A stretch of DNA of 49,515 bases from Sphaerotilus hippei (lineage in GTDB: Bacteria; Pseudomonadota; Gammaproteobacteria; Burkholderiales; Burkholderiaceae_C), in assembly GCF_003201595.1 (NCBI RefSeq), contig NZ_QJJS01000012.1, positions 83,366 to 132,880 of the forward strand. Reading direction: 5' to 3'. The notes below the pieces were generated by a model. That model was not told the DNA's origin. It did not search any database and saw nothing but the letters and a program-made list of their open reading frames with translations. Shown piece after piece: positions 30,508 to 39,501 of the stretch. Numbering within the stretch: the first letter of the stretch is position 1; every line of letters begins with the position of its first letter. The translations under genes were made by a program, and so were the position numbers.

Positions 30508-31491
30508 ATGCAGCCGACCCCGCACGAGGCTGCCCAGCCCACCGTCGAGGCGGTGCGTGACTACCTGACCGGCCTGCAGCAGCGCATCTGCGCGGCCGTC
30601 GGCGCGGCCGATGGCCAGGCCTTCGGCATCGACGCCTGGGAGCGTCCGCCCGGCGGGCGCCTCGAGGGCTCGGGCATCACCCGGGTGCTCGAGGGTGGCG
30701 AGCTGATCGAGCGGGGCGGCTGCGCCTTCTCGCAGGTGCGCGGACCGGCGCTGCCGGCCTCGGCCACGCAGCACCGCCCGGAGCTCGCCGGCGCGCCGTT
30801 CGAGGCCATGGGCGTGTCGCTGGTGTTCCACCCGCGCAACCCGCATGTGCCGACGGTGCACATGAACGTGCGCATGCTGGCGGCCACGCCCACCGAGGGC
30901 CCGCTGGCGGGCCGCACGGTGCGCTGGTTCGGTGGCGGCATGGACCTGACGCCCTACTACGGCGTCGAGGCCGACGCGGTGCATTTTCACCGCACCTGCG
31001 CGCAGGCGCTGGCGCCGTTCGGCGACGGGCTCTACCCGCGCTTCAAGCAGTGGTGCGACGAGTACTTCTTCCTGCGCCACCGCAACGAGGCCCGCGGCGT
31101 GGGCGGCATCTTCTTCGACGACTTCGCCGAGCTGGGCCCGGCGCGCGACTTCGAGCTGCTGCGCAGCGTCGGCGACGCGCTGCTGGCCGCCTGGCTGCCG
31201 ATCGCCCAGGCGCGCCGCCACCAGCCCTACGACGAGGCGCAGCGGCGTTTCCAGGCGCTGCGGCGTGGCCGCTACGTCGAGTTCAACCTGGTCTGGGACC
31301 GCGGCACGCTGTTCGGCCTGCAGTCGGGCGGGCGCACCGAGTCCATCCTGATGTCGATGCCGCCGCAGGCCGACTGGAGCTACCAGTGGGCACCGGTGCC
31401 CGGATCGGCCGAGGCGCGCCTCTACACCGACTTCCTGCCGGTGCGTGACTGGCTGGGCCTGCAGTCCGGCGTGGCGCCTGCCGGTGACTGA
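30508..31491 (+). CDS. hemF: Oxygen-dependent coproporphyrinogen III oxidase
   Basis: Oxidatively decarboxylates coproporphyrinogen III to protoporphyrinogen IX, so the cell makes haem aerobically. Seen: 327 residues, with [53 protein letters not shown], the catalytic [20 protein letters not shown] and [20 protein letters not shown]. The start ATG follows the purD stop with no spacing, so translation is coupled. The stop lies inside the nadD start region. Confidence 0.97.
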   Translation: MQPTPHEAAQPTVEAVRDYLTGLQQRICAAVGAADGQAFGIDAWERPPGGRLEGSGITRVLEGGELIERGGCAFSQVRGPALPASATQHRPELAGAPFEAMGVSLVFHPRNPHVPTVHMNVRMLAATPTEGPLAGRTVRWFGGGMDLTPYYGVEADAVHFHRTCAQALAPFGDGLYPRFKQWCDEYFFLRHRNEARGVGGIFFDDFAELGPARDFELLRSVGDALLAAWLPIAQARRHQPYDEAQRRFQALRRGRYVEFNLVWDRGTLFGLQSGGRTESILMSMPPQADWSYQWAPVPGSAEARLYTDFLPVRDWLGLQSGVAPAGD

Positions 31492-32167
31492 GCCCGTGCG
31501 CCGGCCCGCGGCGCGGCGCATCGGCCTGCTCGGCGGCAGCTTCGATCCCGTGCACCGCGCCCACCGGGCGCTGGCCGAGGTCGCGCTGGCGCAGCTCGGC
31601 CTGGACGAGCTGCGCTGGGTGGTGGCCGGTCGGCCCTGGCAGAAGCCGGCGCAGCAGGCCGATGCGATGCACCGGGCAGCGATGGTCGGCCTGGCCATCG
31701 CCGACGAGCCGCGCTTCGTGCTCGAGCGCTGCGAGCTCGAGCGTGACGGGCCCAGCTACACGATCGACACCGTGCGCTCGCTGCAGGGCGGCCGCCCGCC
31801 CGAGGCGCTGCCCGACGACTGGTTCCTGGTGCTCGGCCAGGACCAGTACGCCAACTTCGCCACCTGGCGCGAGTGGCCCGAGCTGCTGGCGCGCGTGACG
31901 CTGGCCGTGGCCGGTCGTGCCGGCCAGCCGGTCGAGGCGCCCGCGGCCCTGGCCAGCGTGGCGCACCGTGTGGCCACGCTGCCGATGCCGGCCTCGACGC
32001 TGTCGTCCACCGACATCCGCCGCCGCCTTCGCGACGGCACTTCCCCCGATCTGCTGGCACCCCGAATGGTGGAGCCGGCCGTGGCAAGCTATATTGCGCG
32101 CCTTGGTCTCTATCGAGATCCCCCTATCCCCGAACCGCGTCATTCGCGCATTGAACCCCGGAACTGA
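31484..32167 (+). CDS. nadD: Nicotinate-nucleotide adenylyltransferase
   Basis: Adenylates nicotinate mononucleotide to deamido-NAD. Seen: 227 residues, with the nucleotidyltransferase motif [44 protein letters not shown] and the C-terminal ISSTxIR-type motif seen as [10 protein letters not shown]. No ATG fits; GTG at 31484 (overlapping the hemF stop by 8 nt) is chosen, with GTG at 31496 as an alternative. It shares the pathway with nadC in this window. It is followed immediately by rsfS, the usual nadD-rsfS-rlmH order. Confidence 0.94.
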   Translation: MTEPVRRPAARRIGLLGGSFDPVHRAHRALAEVALAQLGLDELRWVVAGRPWQKPAQQADAMHRAAMVGLAIADEPRFVLERCELERDGPSYTIDTVRSLQGGRPPEALPDDWFLVLGQDQYANFATWREWPELLARVTLAVAGRAGQPVEAPAALASVAHRVATLPMPASTLSSTDIRRRLRDGTSPDLLAPRMVEPAVASYIARLGLYRDPPIPEPRHSRIEPRN

Positions 32168-33007
32168 ATGGACATCCGCAAGCTGCAACGAGCCATCGTC
32201 GATGGACTGGAAGACGTGAAGGCCCAAGACATCGTGGTCTTCAACACCGAGCACCTCTCACCGCTGTTCGAACGGGTGGTGATCGCCTCGGGCACCAGCA
32301 ACCGTCAGACCAAGGCCCTGGCCGCCAGCGTGCGCGACCAGGTCAAGGCGCTGGGCGGCCAGATCCTCAGCATCGAAGGCGAGGACAACGGCGAGTGGAT
32401 CATCGTCGACTGCGGCTCCGCCGTCGCCCACATCATGCAGCCGGGCATTCGCCAGTACTACCACCTCGAGGAGATCTGGGGTGGCAAGACGGTGAAGGTC
32501 AAGCTGGCCAGCGAGGTGCGTCTGCTGCCCAAGGCCTCCGAAGGCCCGGCCGAGGACGACGAGGACACGCCGAAGAAGCCCGCCCGCAAGACCGCCCGCA
32601 AGGCGGTCGAGGTGGAAGCCTCGACGACGTCGGCCAAGGAGAAGCCGGCCCGCAAGCGTGCGCCCCGCAAGACCGCGGCCCCCGCTCCGGTCGCTGCACC
32701 GGTGCGCCGCTCGAGCTCGACCCGCAAGGATCCCGAGGCGCTGGAACAGGCCAAGGCCGGTGCCGTGCGCGCCGCCAAGGCGGCGGCCGTGGCCGCCGGC
32801 CAGAAGGTGGCGGCCAGCAAGGCCCGCGCCGCCAGCCCGGTCGAGGCCGAGCTGGCGCCCAAGGCGGTCAAGCCGGCGGCCCGCAAGTCCGCGGCCGGCA
32901 AGACCGCCGCGGTCAAGGCCGTCAAGACGCTGGTCATCCAGCCCGAGACGCGCCGCACCGCGCCGAAGAAGACGGCCGCCCGCAAGACCTCCAGTCGCGC
33001 GAAGTGA
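32168..33007 (+). CDS. rsfS: Ribosome silencing factor RsfS with histone H1-like tail
   Basis: RsfS binds uL14 on the large subunit and blocks subunit joining in starved cells. Seen: 279 residues against about 105-130 for most family members. Residues 1-118 are the canonical domain ([59 protein letters not shown]). Residues 125-279 are a low-complexity tail of Lys/Arg/Ala/Pro repeats ([37 protein letters not shown]), preceded by an acidic [10 protein letters not shown] hinge. The reading frame is continuous, with no intervening start, so it is one protein. The tail resembles bacterial H1-like proteins and would bind RNA or DNA non-specifically; its role is inferred. The ATG abuts the nadD stop. 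Confidence 0.93.
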   Translation: MDIRKLQRAIVDGLEDVKAQDIVVFNTEHLSPLFERVVIASGTSNRQTKALAASVRDQVKALGGQILSIEGEDNGEWIIVDCGSAVAHIMQPGIRQYYHLEEIWGGKTVKVKLASEVRLLPKASEGPAEDDEDTPKKPARKTARKAVEVEASTTSAKEKPARKRAPRKTAAPAPVAAPVRRSSSTRKDPEALEQAKAGAVRAAKAAAVAAGQKVAASKARAASPVEAELAPKAVKPAARKSAAGKTAAVKAVKTLVIQPETRRTAPKKTAARKTSSRAK

Positions 33008-33065
33008 GCCCCGCGTCCGCCGGTCGAGCCGGTCCGGTGGCGCAAGCCATCGGGCGGGGTCCGCG

Positions 33066-33536
33066 ATGAAGCTGTGGATGGTGGCCGTCGGCCAGCGCCT
33101 GCCGGCCTGGGCCGACACCGCCTACGACGACTACGCCAAGCGCTTTCCGCCCGACCTGAGGCTCGAGCTCAAGGCGGTCAAGACCGAGCCGCGCACCCAG
33201 GGCAAGCCGGTCGAGGCGCTGATGGCGGCCGAGCGGCAGCGCATCGAGGCCGCGCTGCCGCGGGGCTGCCGCAAGGTGGTGCTCGACGAGCATGGCACCC
33301 GCCTGACGACGACCGCGCTGGCCCAGCGCCTGCAGGCCTGGCAGCTCGACGGCCGTGATGTCGCCCTGCTGATCGGCGGCCCCGACGGGCTGGACCCGGC
33401 CCTGCGTGAAGGGGCCGATGAGCGCATCCGCCTGTCCGACCTGACGCTGCCCCACGCCTTCGTGCGCGTGATGCTGGCCGAGGCGCTCTACCGCGCCTGG
33501 TCGGTGACGGTCGGCCATCCCTACCACCGGGAGTGA
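33066..33536 (+). CDS. rlmH: 23S rRNA pseudouridine-1915 N3-methyltransferase
   Basis: SPOUT enzyme that methylates pseudouridine 1915 in 23S rRNA on assembled 70S ribosomes. Seen: 156 residues, with N-terminal [28 protein letters not shown], the knot motif [11 protein letters not shown], and C-terminal [18 protein letters not shown] plus HPYHRE. The length is normal. It follows rsfS by 58 nt and precedes maf by 3 nt. Confidence 0.97.
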   Translation: MKLWMVAVGQRLPAWADTAYDDYAKRFPPDLRLELKAVKTEPRTQGKPVEALMAAERQRIEAALPRGCRKVVLDEHGTRLTTTALAQRLQAWQLDGRDVALLIGGPDGLDPALREGADERIRLSDLTLPHAFVRVMLAEALYRAWSVTVGHPYHRE

Positions 33537-33539
33537 GCC

Positions 33540-34145
33540 ATGCCGGCCGACTGGATCTACCTCGCCTCCCAGAGCCCGCGCCGGCGCCAGCTGCTCGACC
33601 AGCTCGGCGTGCGCCACGAACTGCTGCTGCCCCGTCCGCATGAGGACGCCGAGGCGCTCGAGGCCGTGCGCCCCGGCGAGGCGCCCGGGGTCTACGTGCG
33701 GCGTGTCACGCGCGCCAAGCTGGCCGCGGCCGTGGTGCGGCGCCGGGAGCTCGGCCTGGCCGAAGCCCCCATCCTGTGCGCCGACACCACGGTGGCCATC
33801 GACCGCCAGATCCTGGGCAAGCCGGCGGATGCCGAGGACGCCTGCCGCATGCTGGCGCTGCTGGCCGGGCGCGAGCACCGGGTGCTGACGGCCGTGGCGC
33901 TGGACCACGCCGGCGCCACGACGCTGCAGGTGAGCGCCTCGCGGGTGCGCTTCGAGCCGCTCAGCCGGGCGCAGATCGAGCGTTACGTCGCCAGCGGCGA
34001 GCCCATGGGCAAGGCCGGTGCCTATGCGATCCAGAGCCAGGCGGGCGCCTGGGTGGTGCGCATCGCCGGCAGCTATTCGGGCATCATGGGATTGCCGCTG
34101 CACGAGACCGCGGCCCTGCTGCGTCCCTGCGGCTGGGACCTGTGA
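33540..34145 (+). CDS. maf: Maf-family nucleoside triphosphate pyrophosphatase (YhdE-type)
   Basis: Hydrolyses dTTP/UTP and modified nucleotides, a house-cleaning role. Seen: 201 residues, with [16 protein letters not shown] at the N-terminus, [30 protein letters not shown] and [17 protein letters not shown] (catalytic Asp region). The GKAGAYAIQ segment is typical of the YhdE rather than the YceF branch. It starts 3 nt after rlmH and is followed by rng, a common order with rlmH-maf-rng in betaproteobacteria. Confidence 0.95.
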   Translation: MPADWIYLASQSPRRRQLLDQLGVRHELLLPRPHEDAEALEAVRPGEAPGVYVRRVTRAKLAAAVVRRRELGLAEAPILCADTTVAIDRQILGKPADAEDACRMLALLAGREHRVLTAVALDHAGATTLQVSASRVRFEPLSRAQIERYVASGEPMGKAGAYAIQSQAGAWVVRIAGSYSGIMGLPLHETAALLRPCGWDL

Positions 34146-34185
34146 AGCCAGGCATGACCGGCGCGAGCCAAGGGAGACAAGAACC

Positions 34186-35667
34186 GTGCAGGACATCCTG
34201 ATCAACTGGGCGCCGCAGGAAACCCGGGTGGCCATCGTCGAGAACGGGGCCATCCAGGAGCTGCACCTCGAGCGCACGCTCGAGCGTGGCCTCGTGGGCA
34301 ACATCTACGCCGGCAAGGTCGCGCGCGTGCTGCCCGGCATGCAGAGCGCCTTCGTCGACATCGGGCTCGAGCGGGCGGCCTTCCTGCACGTGGCCGACGT
34401 GCACGTGAGCGGCCAGATCGGCCGGGGCCACCACCCCGACGGCCAGCCGCAGCAGCCCATCGAGAAGCTGGTCTTCGAAGGCCAGACCCTGGTGGTCCAG
34501 GTCATCAAGGACCCGATCGGCACCAAGGGCGCGCGGCTGTCCACGCAGATCAGCGTGGCCGGGCGCCTGCTGGTCTACCTGCCGCAGGACGAGCACATCG
34601 GCATCTCGCAGAAGATCGGCTCGCCCGAGCTGCGCGAGCAGCTGCGCGTGCGCATGGCCGCGCTGGTGGGCACCCGCGACAGCGGCGGGGGCGGGGGGTT
34701 CATCCTGCGCACCAATGCCGAGGATGCCACCGACGTGCAGCTGGGCGAGGACATCGCCTACCTGCGCAAGACCTGGGCGAACATCCGCGGGCTGGCGCTC
34801 AAGTCGCCGCCGGGCAAGCTGCTGCACGAGGACCTGAGCCTGGTGCAGCGCGTGCTGCGCGACCTGGTCGACGAGCGCACCAGCACCATCCGCATCGATT
34901 CACGCATCCAGTTCGAGGCCCTGCAGGCCTTCGGCCAGCAGTTCATGCCCGGGGCCACCGGGCGCCTGCAGCTCTACAACGGCGAGCGGCCGATCTTCGA
35001 CCTGCACAGCATCGACCAGGAGGTCGAGAAGGCGCTGGCCCGCCGGGTCGACCTCAAGAGCGGCGGCTACCTGGTGATCGACCAGACCGAGGCGCTGACG
35101 ACGATCGACGTCAACACCGGCGGCTTCGTCGGCGCGCGCAACTTCGACGACACGATCTTCAAGACCAACCTCGAGGCCGCGCAGGCCATCGCGCGCCAGC
35201 TGCGCCTGCGCAACCTGGGCGGCATCATCATCCTCGACTTCATCGACATGACCCGCGCCGATCACCAGGACACGGTGCTCGGCGAGCTGCGCAAGCAGCT
35301 CGGCCGGGATCGCACCAAGACCACGATCAGCGGCTTCACCCAGCTCGGCCTGGTCGAGATGACCCGCAAGCGCACCCGCGAGTCGCTGGCCCACATGCTC
35401 TGCCAGCCGTGCCCGACCTGCGGCGGCCGCGGCCAGGTCAAGACCGCCCGCAGCGTCTGCTACGACATCCTGCGCGAGATCCTGCGCGAGGCGCGCCAGT
35501 TCAACCCGAAGGAATTCCGCGTCATCGCCGCCGCCCCGGTGGTCGAGCTGCTGCTCGACGAGGAGAGCCAGCACCTGGCCGGCCTCTCCGACTTCATCGG
35601 CAAGCCGATCTCGCTGCAGGCCGAGGCGACGATGAACCCGGAGCAGTACGACATCGTGCTGATGTGA
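34186..35667 (+). CDS. rng: Ribonuclease G
   Basis: Endoribonuclease that matures the 5' end of 16S rRNA and decays some mRNAs. Seen: 493 residues. An S1 domain (about 38-120) starts at GNIYAGKVARVLPGMQSAFVD. RNase H-like and DNase I-like regions follow. Metal-binding Asp308 lies in TTIDVNTGGFVGARN and Asp351/Asp354 in IIILDFIDMTRADH. The zinc-link region is LCQPCPTCGGRGQVKT. It starts with GTG at 34186 behind AGGGAGA at 34171. It lacks the long C-terminal scaffold of RNase E, so the RNase G assignment is firm. It is the last gene of the housekeeping run. Confidence 0.96.
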   Translation: MQDILINWAPQETRVAIVENGAIQELHLERTLERGLVGNIYAGKVARVLPGMQSAFVDIGLERAAFLHVADVHVSGQIGRGHHPDGQPQQPIEKLVFEGQTLVVQVIKDPIGTKGARLSTQISVAGRLLVYLPQDEHIGISQKIGSPELREQLRVRMAALVGTRDSGGGGGFILRTNAEDATDVQLGEDIAYLRKTWANIRGLALKSPPGKLLHEDLSLVQRVLRDLVDERTSTIRIDSRIQFEALQAFGQQFMPGATGRLQLYNGERPIFDLHSIDQEVEKALARRVDLKSGGYLVIDQTEALTTIDVNTGGFVGARNFDDTIFKTNLEAAQAIARQLRLRNLGGIIILDFIDMTRADHQDTVLGELRKQLGRDRTKTTISGFTQLGLVEMTRKRTRESLAHMLCQPCPTCGGRGQVKTARSVCYDILREILREARQFNPKEFRVIAAAPVVELLLDEESQHLAGLSDFIGKPISLQAEATMNPEQYDIVLM

Positions 35668-35719
35668 GGTTTCAGCAGGTCCCGCAAGGGCCCGTTTTGT
35701 TCTTTTGAAGGCAGGCCAG

Positions 35720-35842
35720 CCACTCGCGTCGGTACTCCGCGCCGTGCTTCTTGCGCTTCCATTCGCCTTCGCCGAGGAACTTGACTCCAGTGCGGTCGAC
35801 CAGCCGCTGCAAGGGCTGGACTTCAATTGCACGAAAATCCAT
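35720..35842 (-). mobile_element. Remnant of an IS5-type transposase
   Basis: On the minus strand the frame reads MDFRAIEVQPLQ, then RLVDRTGVKFLGEGEWKRKK and HGAEYRREW. The VD[S/R]TG-K-GEGEWK-KHG-RR-W block is the region around the first catalytic Asp of IS5-family DDE transposases. The flanking sequence does not continue the family on either side, and no terminal repeats are visible, so this is a scrap of about 40 codons. It sits between rng and a decayed hipA and marks past insertion or deletion events here. Confidence 0.65.
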
Positions 35843-35890
35843 GCAATAAATGATCGCTGGATCAAATGTTGTCGCTAGAATTTCGTGCAA

Positions 35891-36474
35891 ATGGCCTCGA
35901 GCTGCACGATTCAACTCCACGCTCACGGCGATTGGCACGACGTTGCCAGCGTGAGCTTGCACGGCGCGGAAAACGAGGGCTGGACATCCCGCTCCTACTC
36001 AGGCTACGCCGTCGATTGGGCGTTCCAGCACCCTGGCGCGGCGGACGCGCACGCCCTGTGCGCCCGATGGCCCGTCGGTCTGGAACCCCTGCAGGTGCCG
36101 CATTGGCCGGTGCAGGCAGTCCCATCAGGCATCTGCGCATCGCGCTCACCCCGCTGTACGACTTCGCACCGATGTACCTCCACCCGGACGGTATCGCGCG
36201 GCGCATCCGCTGGGAAGGCAACGACGCCGGTCGACCGGACTGGGCCCGCGTGCTGGACCGTGTCTGCGAACTCGGCGTGCAGGTTCAGAAAGCCCGCCGC
36301 AAGAAAGGGACGGACCTGCAACGTGCGCTGCTGGTCGAGGGCCTGAAGGCCATGGTGCCCGCACTGGAGCGCACCGCCACCGACGGTCAAGTCCTGGGTC
36401 TGGAGGCTGACGTTCTCAACCATCTGCGTCCCGGCATCCTGGCCCAGGCCCGGCAACTGGCCGCGCTGGCCTGA
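35891..36474 (+). pseudogene. hipA: Decayed HipA-type toxin kinase (internal deletion plus frame change)
   Basis: HipA toxins are Ser/Thr kinases that phosphorylate targets such as glutamyl-tRNA synthetase. Seen: the N-terminal subdomain reads from ATG 35891 in one frame (SCTIQLHAHGDWHDVASVSL, GYAVDWAFQHPGAADAHALC, VGLEPLQVPHWPV) to about 36118. A different frame then carries the HipA C-terminus (LRIALTPLYDFAPMYLHPDG, ARRIRWEGNDAGRPDW, LVEGLKAMVPALE) from about 36115 to a stop at 36474. The whole kinase core between them is missing, leaving about 190 of roughly 430 residues. Loss by a single deletion is the simplest reading. The gene cannot encode an active kinase. A hipB-like gene follows 7 nt later. 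Confidence 0.75.
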
Positions 36475-36481
36475 ACCGATC

Positions 36482-36805
36482 ATGGACAAACGCTTCAACA
36501 CCCTCTCGATCCCCGAGCAGCTGGAGTTGCGCAGGCAGGCCATCGACGATGTGCTTGCACATCCGGAATGGCCACTGGCGCAGGCCGTGCGCCACCTCAA
36601 GAAGACCATGCGACTGACCACGGCGGAAATGGCCAAGCTCTCAGGCATCGGCTACCGGACCATGCAGGACATCGAGCAGGAGCGCAGTGACGGCAGCGTC
36701 CAGACCATGAACCGCATCTTCGGCATGCTGGGGCTCAAGCTCGGCGTGGTGCGAATGGGTGGCGAGCTGGGTTCGGTGCTGGGTGATGAGACTGACCCGG
36801 ATTGA
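36482..36805 (+). CDS. hipB: HipB-like helix-turn-helix antitoxin
   Basis: Probable DNA-binding antitoxin/autoregulator of a hip toxin-antitoxin pair. Seen: 107 residues; an N-terminal helical part (MDKRFNTLSIPEQLELRRQA) and an XRE-type helix-turn-helix at about 43-85 (RLTTAEMAKLSGIGYRTMQD, IEQERSDGSVQTMNRIFG), then GLKLGVVRMGG. The start at 36482 is 7 nt after the hipA remnant's stop, keeping the toxin-then-antitoxin order. The frame is intact although its toxin is destroyed, so it is now an orphan antitoxin. The opposite direction of rgpF-like DNA follows after 165 bases with nothing recognised. Confidence 0.75.
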   Translation: MDKRFNTLSIPEQLELRRQAIDDVLAHPEWPLAQAVRHLKKTMRLTTAEMAKLSGIGYRTMQDIEQERSDGSVQTMNRIFGMLGLKLGVVRMGGELGSVLGDETDPD

Positions 36806-36970
36806 CCGGGGTGCTCTGACCGCGGCGAGTGGCTGCCGGTCGACTGAGCCACGTCTGGGTGTGGACCCTGGACCGTGACCTGGCCGGCCTCGAGCGTCCG
36901 GCACGGCGCACATCGCCATGGCTCGGCGAGCAGCGCCAGCACCTTGCCAGCAGGCGGGCGCCTCGGCCGC

Positions 36971-37915
36971 TCACTGCTCGTGCTCCCACTGCGCCAGCAT
37001 GTCGGCCGACAGCGCGGCGCGCACCTGGGCATCGTCGATCTTTTCCTTCAGCAGGCTGATCTTCAGATAGGGGAAGCCCTTGGCGACCAGTTCGTCCCAG
37101 CGGAAATAGGTGTCGTTGGCGCTGTAGCAGTCGCTCGACAGCATCGGGAACAGCGCCTCGACCCGCAGGCCGCCATCCTTCAGCCGCTGCGTCAGGCGCG
37201 TCTCGTAGACGTCGATCACCATCTCCTTGGTCCGGAAGTTCTGGATCGAGGCCATCGTCTGCTCGAAGACGCCGCGGTGCAGCGCCTCGTTCTGGAACAC
37301 CAGGAAGAAGCTCTGCAGATGGGGGATGGGCGCGATGCTCTCGGTCGTGCCGAGCACGTCGGCCGGGCTGCGGCGGATGCGCTGGATCAGCTCGAGGAAA
37401 TGCGCCTGCTGCAGCGGCCCGATGATGCTGTCGTTGACCAGCACGACCCGGTCGAAGCGCGAGCGTTCATACAGCCGCGAGGCCAGGTGTGACCAGGCGG
37501 CGAAGTCGTAGCCCTGGTTCTCGCGCACGAAGACGGCCATGCAGTCCCGGCGCAGCGCGTCATCGAGCGTGAAGCGGTCGGCGGGGCAGGGCGTGTTGAG
37601 CACCAGCGCGACATCGAAGCCGGCGGCCGCGAACGCGGCGATGTGGCGCCTGACGTGTGCCTTCACCATCGGCTGGGCGGTGAAGCTGACGAACAGGCAC
37701 AGCTCGCGCCCGCTCGGCGCTCGCTGGTGGAGCGCCGTCATCGCCACGGACGTGGCCAGCCGGGGCGCGTCGCCCAGCATGTCGAGCAGCTGGTCGTAGC
37801 GGTTCTGGACCTTGCGGAATTCCCGCCTGCGCACATAGGGCAGTCGGGCCTTGAGGCCACGGCGCCAGGCGCGCAGGCGATGCTTGAAACGGATCCAGGG
37901 GCTGTTCTCGGGCAT
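36971..37915 (-). CDS. RgpF-like rhamnan/polysaccharide synthesis protein
   Basis: Belongs to the rhamnan synthesis F family, glycan-assembly proteins found in O-antigen and cell-wall polysaccharide loci. Seen: 314 residues. A basic N-terminus leads to ELCLFVSFTAQPMVKAHVRR, FDVALVLNTPCPAD, RENQGYDFAAWSHLASRLYE, VVLVNDSIIGPLQQAHFLEL and DVLGTTESIAPIPHLQSFFL. The NQGYD-AW and NDSIIGP motifs identify the family. The start at 37915 lies 8 nt after the methyltransferase stop. It ends the minus-strand glycan operon. The precise sugar and linkage cannot be told. Confidence 0.85.
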   Translation of the reverse strand: MPENSPWIRFKHRLRAWRRGLKARLPYVRRREFRKVQNRYDQLLDMLGDAPRLATSVAMTALHQRAPSGRELCLFVSFTAQPMVKAHVRRHIAAFAAAGFDVALVLNTPCPADRFTLDDALRRDCMAVFVRENQGYDFAAWSHLASRLYERSRFDRVVLVNDSIIGPLQQAHFLELIQRIRRSPADVLGTTESIAPIPHLQSFFLVFQNEALHRGVFEQTMASIQNFRTKEMVIDVYETRLTQRLKDGGLRVEALFPMLSSDCYSANDTYFRWDELVAKGFPYLKISLLKEKIDDAQVRAALSADMLAQWEHEQ

Positions 37916-37923
37916 GTCGGGAG

Positions 37924-38616
37924 TCAAGGGTTGCAATCTCGGTCGTTCAGGGCGGCGGGCTTGACCGCCTCCAGCTCCCACAGGAACCAGGCGTGCGGAC
38001 CGCGGACGGGTCGACCTCGGGCCCGCCGCAGGCTGTCGCGGATCCGGTGCGCGCACCGCCGCGGCCACGACACCGGCTCCGGCGGCTCGGGGGGCGAGTC
38101 GTCCGGTCGTGCGCTCGTGTGCTGCGACGGGTCGACCCACTCGGCCCGCCGCACCGAAAAACGGCCGGCGAAGCCGTACATCCGCGCCATCGGCTGCTCG
38201 CCGCAGAAATACGCGTGGGTGCGCTCGGTGATGATGTTGACGTGGGTGGGGTCCTGGAAGGCCTCGATGCTGGGGTAGGTCGGCGTGATGGCGTAGAAGC
38301 GTCCGCCCGGGGCCAGCACCCGCCAGACCTCGTCCATCAGCCGCACGAACGGAAACAGGGTGGAGGTTCCGCTGGGCGTGACGATCAGCCGGGGCACGTG
38401 CTCGATGAAGTCGAAGGCCGAGACCGAGGCAAAGCTGTGGTCCGGCCAGGGGATCGGGTGGAGCACCAGGTTGGCGACGCGGTACTGGATCGACGGGTCG
38501 GGCAGGTCGGCCGGATCCAGCGCCTGCAGGTCGACGCCGCACAGCTGCCGGCGACCGTAGGGGTTGCGCGGACAGCGGCCGCAGCCGAGGTCCAGGTGTC
38601 GATCGGGGAGCGTCAT
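37924..38616 (-). CDS. Class I SAM-dependent methyltransferase
   Basis: Probable methyltransferase acting on a glycan or glycan precursor. Seen: 230 residues, with motif I HLDLGCGRCPRNPYG at the N-terminus, GVDLQAL (acidic ribose contact), SVSAFDFIEHVPR (motif IV region) and VWRVLAPGGRFYAITPTYP. The C-terminal 60 residues are Pro/Arg-rich. The short lead before motif I suggests a compact enzyme of the type 11 kind. It lies within the glycosyltransferase run, so a capping methylation of a surface sugar is a reasonable inference. Confidence 0.82.
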   Translation of the reverse strand: MTLPDRHLDLGCGRCPRNPYGRRQLCGVDLQALDPADLPDPSIQYRVANLVLHPIPWPDHSFASVSAFDFIEHVPRLIVTPSGTSTLFPFVRLMDEVWRVLAPGGRFYAITPTYPSIEAFQDPTHVNIITERTHAYFCGEQPMARMYGFAGRFSVRRAEWVDPSQHTSARPDDSPPEPPEPVSWPRRCAHRIRDSLRRARGRPVRGPHAWFLWELEAVKPAALNDRDCNP

Positions 38617-38670
38617 CCGCGGATTATTGCCCCCGGACCCGGCCGTGGCGCCTCGCCATGTGGCGCTGGC

Positions 38671-39495
38671 TCAGACGGGTCGCCAGCGGCTGCCGCTGCG
38701 CAGCATGTGCAGGCTGCTGCCGTGCTGCGCCATCTCCTCGCGGGACCAGCGCTCGCGCTGGCGCTCGCGCTGCAGCTTGAAGCGCTTGCGCCCCAGCCAG
38801 CCCAGGCCGAGGCGACTGTAGAAATAGTGCCGGTCGCCCAGCGTCTTGGCGCCGGTCTCCTGCTTGATCGCCTTCTGGGTGATCGAGCCGAAGTGGTGCA
38901 GCACGGCGTCGCCGACCGTGCCCACCGGGAGGCCCGAGCGCAGGCAGCGCACCAGGAACTCGATGTCCTCGTGGCCGCCCAGGCGCCGGTCGGTGTCGGG
39001 GAAGCCGATCTGCTCGAACACGCTGCGGTGCACGGCGAAACACACGCCGTGGAACCAGCCGCGCCGCACCGTGCCGGCCATGCGGCGCTGGTAGTCGGGG
39101 GCGAAGGTGGCGAAGCCGTAGTCGTCGTCGCCCTCGAGCAGCGCCGGGCTGACGACCTTCAGGCCTTCGCGCTCGGCCGCGTCGAGCATCGTGTCGATGG
39201 CGCGCGGCCCGCTGAGGATGTCGTTGTTGAGCAGCACGACCCAGTCGGCGTCACCGCACAGGAAGGCGCCTTGCGCCCAGGCGCCGCCGCAGCCCAGGTT
39301 GACGCGGTTGTGCACCGAGCGCAGGGCCGGGGTGTCGGCCAGCCAGCGGGGCGTGTCGTCGGTGCTGGCGTTGTCGATCACCAGGATGTCGCCGGGGGCC
39401 ACGCCGTGCTCGATCAGGCTCTCGACGCCCTGGCGGGTGTAGCGCAGCTGGTTGAGCACGGGGATGACGATGCGGTAGCGGGAGAAGACGCTCAT
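38671..39495 (-). CDS. GT2-family glycosyltransferase
   Basis: Probable surface-glycan glycosyltransferase. Seen: 274 residues with a GT-A fold: IVIPVLNQLRYTRQGVESLI, DILVIDNASTDDTPRWL (nucleotide-sugar Asp), NLGCGGAWAQGAFLCGDADW and VVLLNNDILSG (DxD-like NND), then GVCFAVHRSVFEQIGFPD and GGHEDIEFLVRCLRSG. These match rhamnosyl/galactosyl GT2 enzymes of the WbbL sort. It begins 6 nt after the upstream GT2 gene. The donor and acceptor are unknown. Confidence 0.88.
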   Translation of the reverse strand: MSVFSRYRIVIPVLNQLRYTRQGVESLIEHGVAPGDILVIDNASTDDTPRWLADTPALRSVHNRVNLGCGGAWAQGAFLCGDADWVVLLNNDILSGPRAIDTMLDAAEREGLKVVSPALLEGDDDYGFATFAPDYQRRMAGTVRRGWFHGVCFAVHRSVFEQIGFPDTDRRLGGHEDIEFLVRCLRSGLPVGTVGDAVLHHFGSITQKAIKQETGAKTLGDRHYFYSRLGLGWLGRKRFKLQRERQRERWSREEMAQHGSSLHMLRSGSRWRPV

Positions 39496-39501
39496 CGGGA
39501 T

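Noticed and set aside
28741-31698. Long minus-strand open frame opposite yebC, purD and hemF
   Set aside because: It is antisense to three certain housekeeping genes and has no recognisable domain.
35668-35712. Terminator after rng
   Set aside because: The GGTCCC/GGGCCC stem has a mismatch and the following T-rich run is broken by G and C, so support is too weak.
35672-35962. An intact 96-residue minus-strand gene
   Set aside because: Only residues 41-81 match an IS5-type transposase; the rest is antisense to hipA or unrelated, so it is kept only as a remnant.
35866-36474. A single 202-residue gene from 35866
   Set aside because: Only its C-terminal half matches HipA; the first half is an off-frame reading of the HipA N-terminus, which is in the frame from 35891. 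The pseudogene reading explains both.
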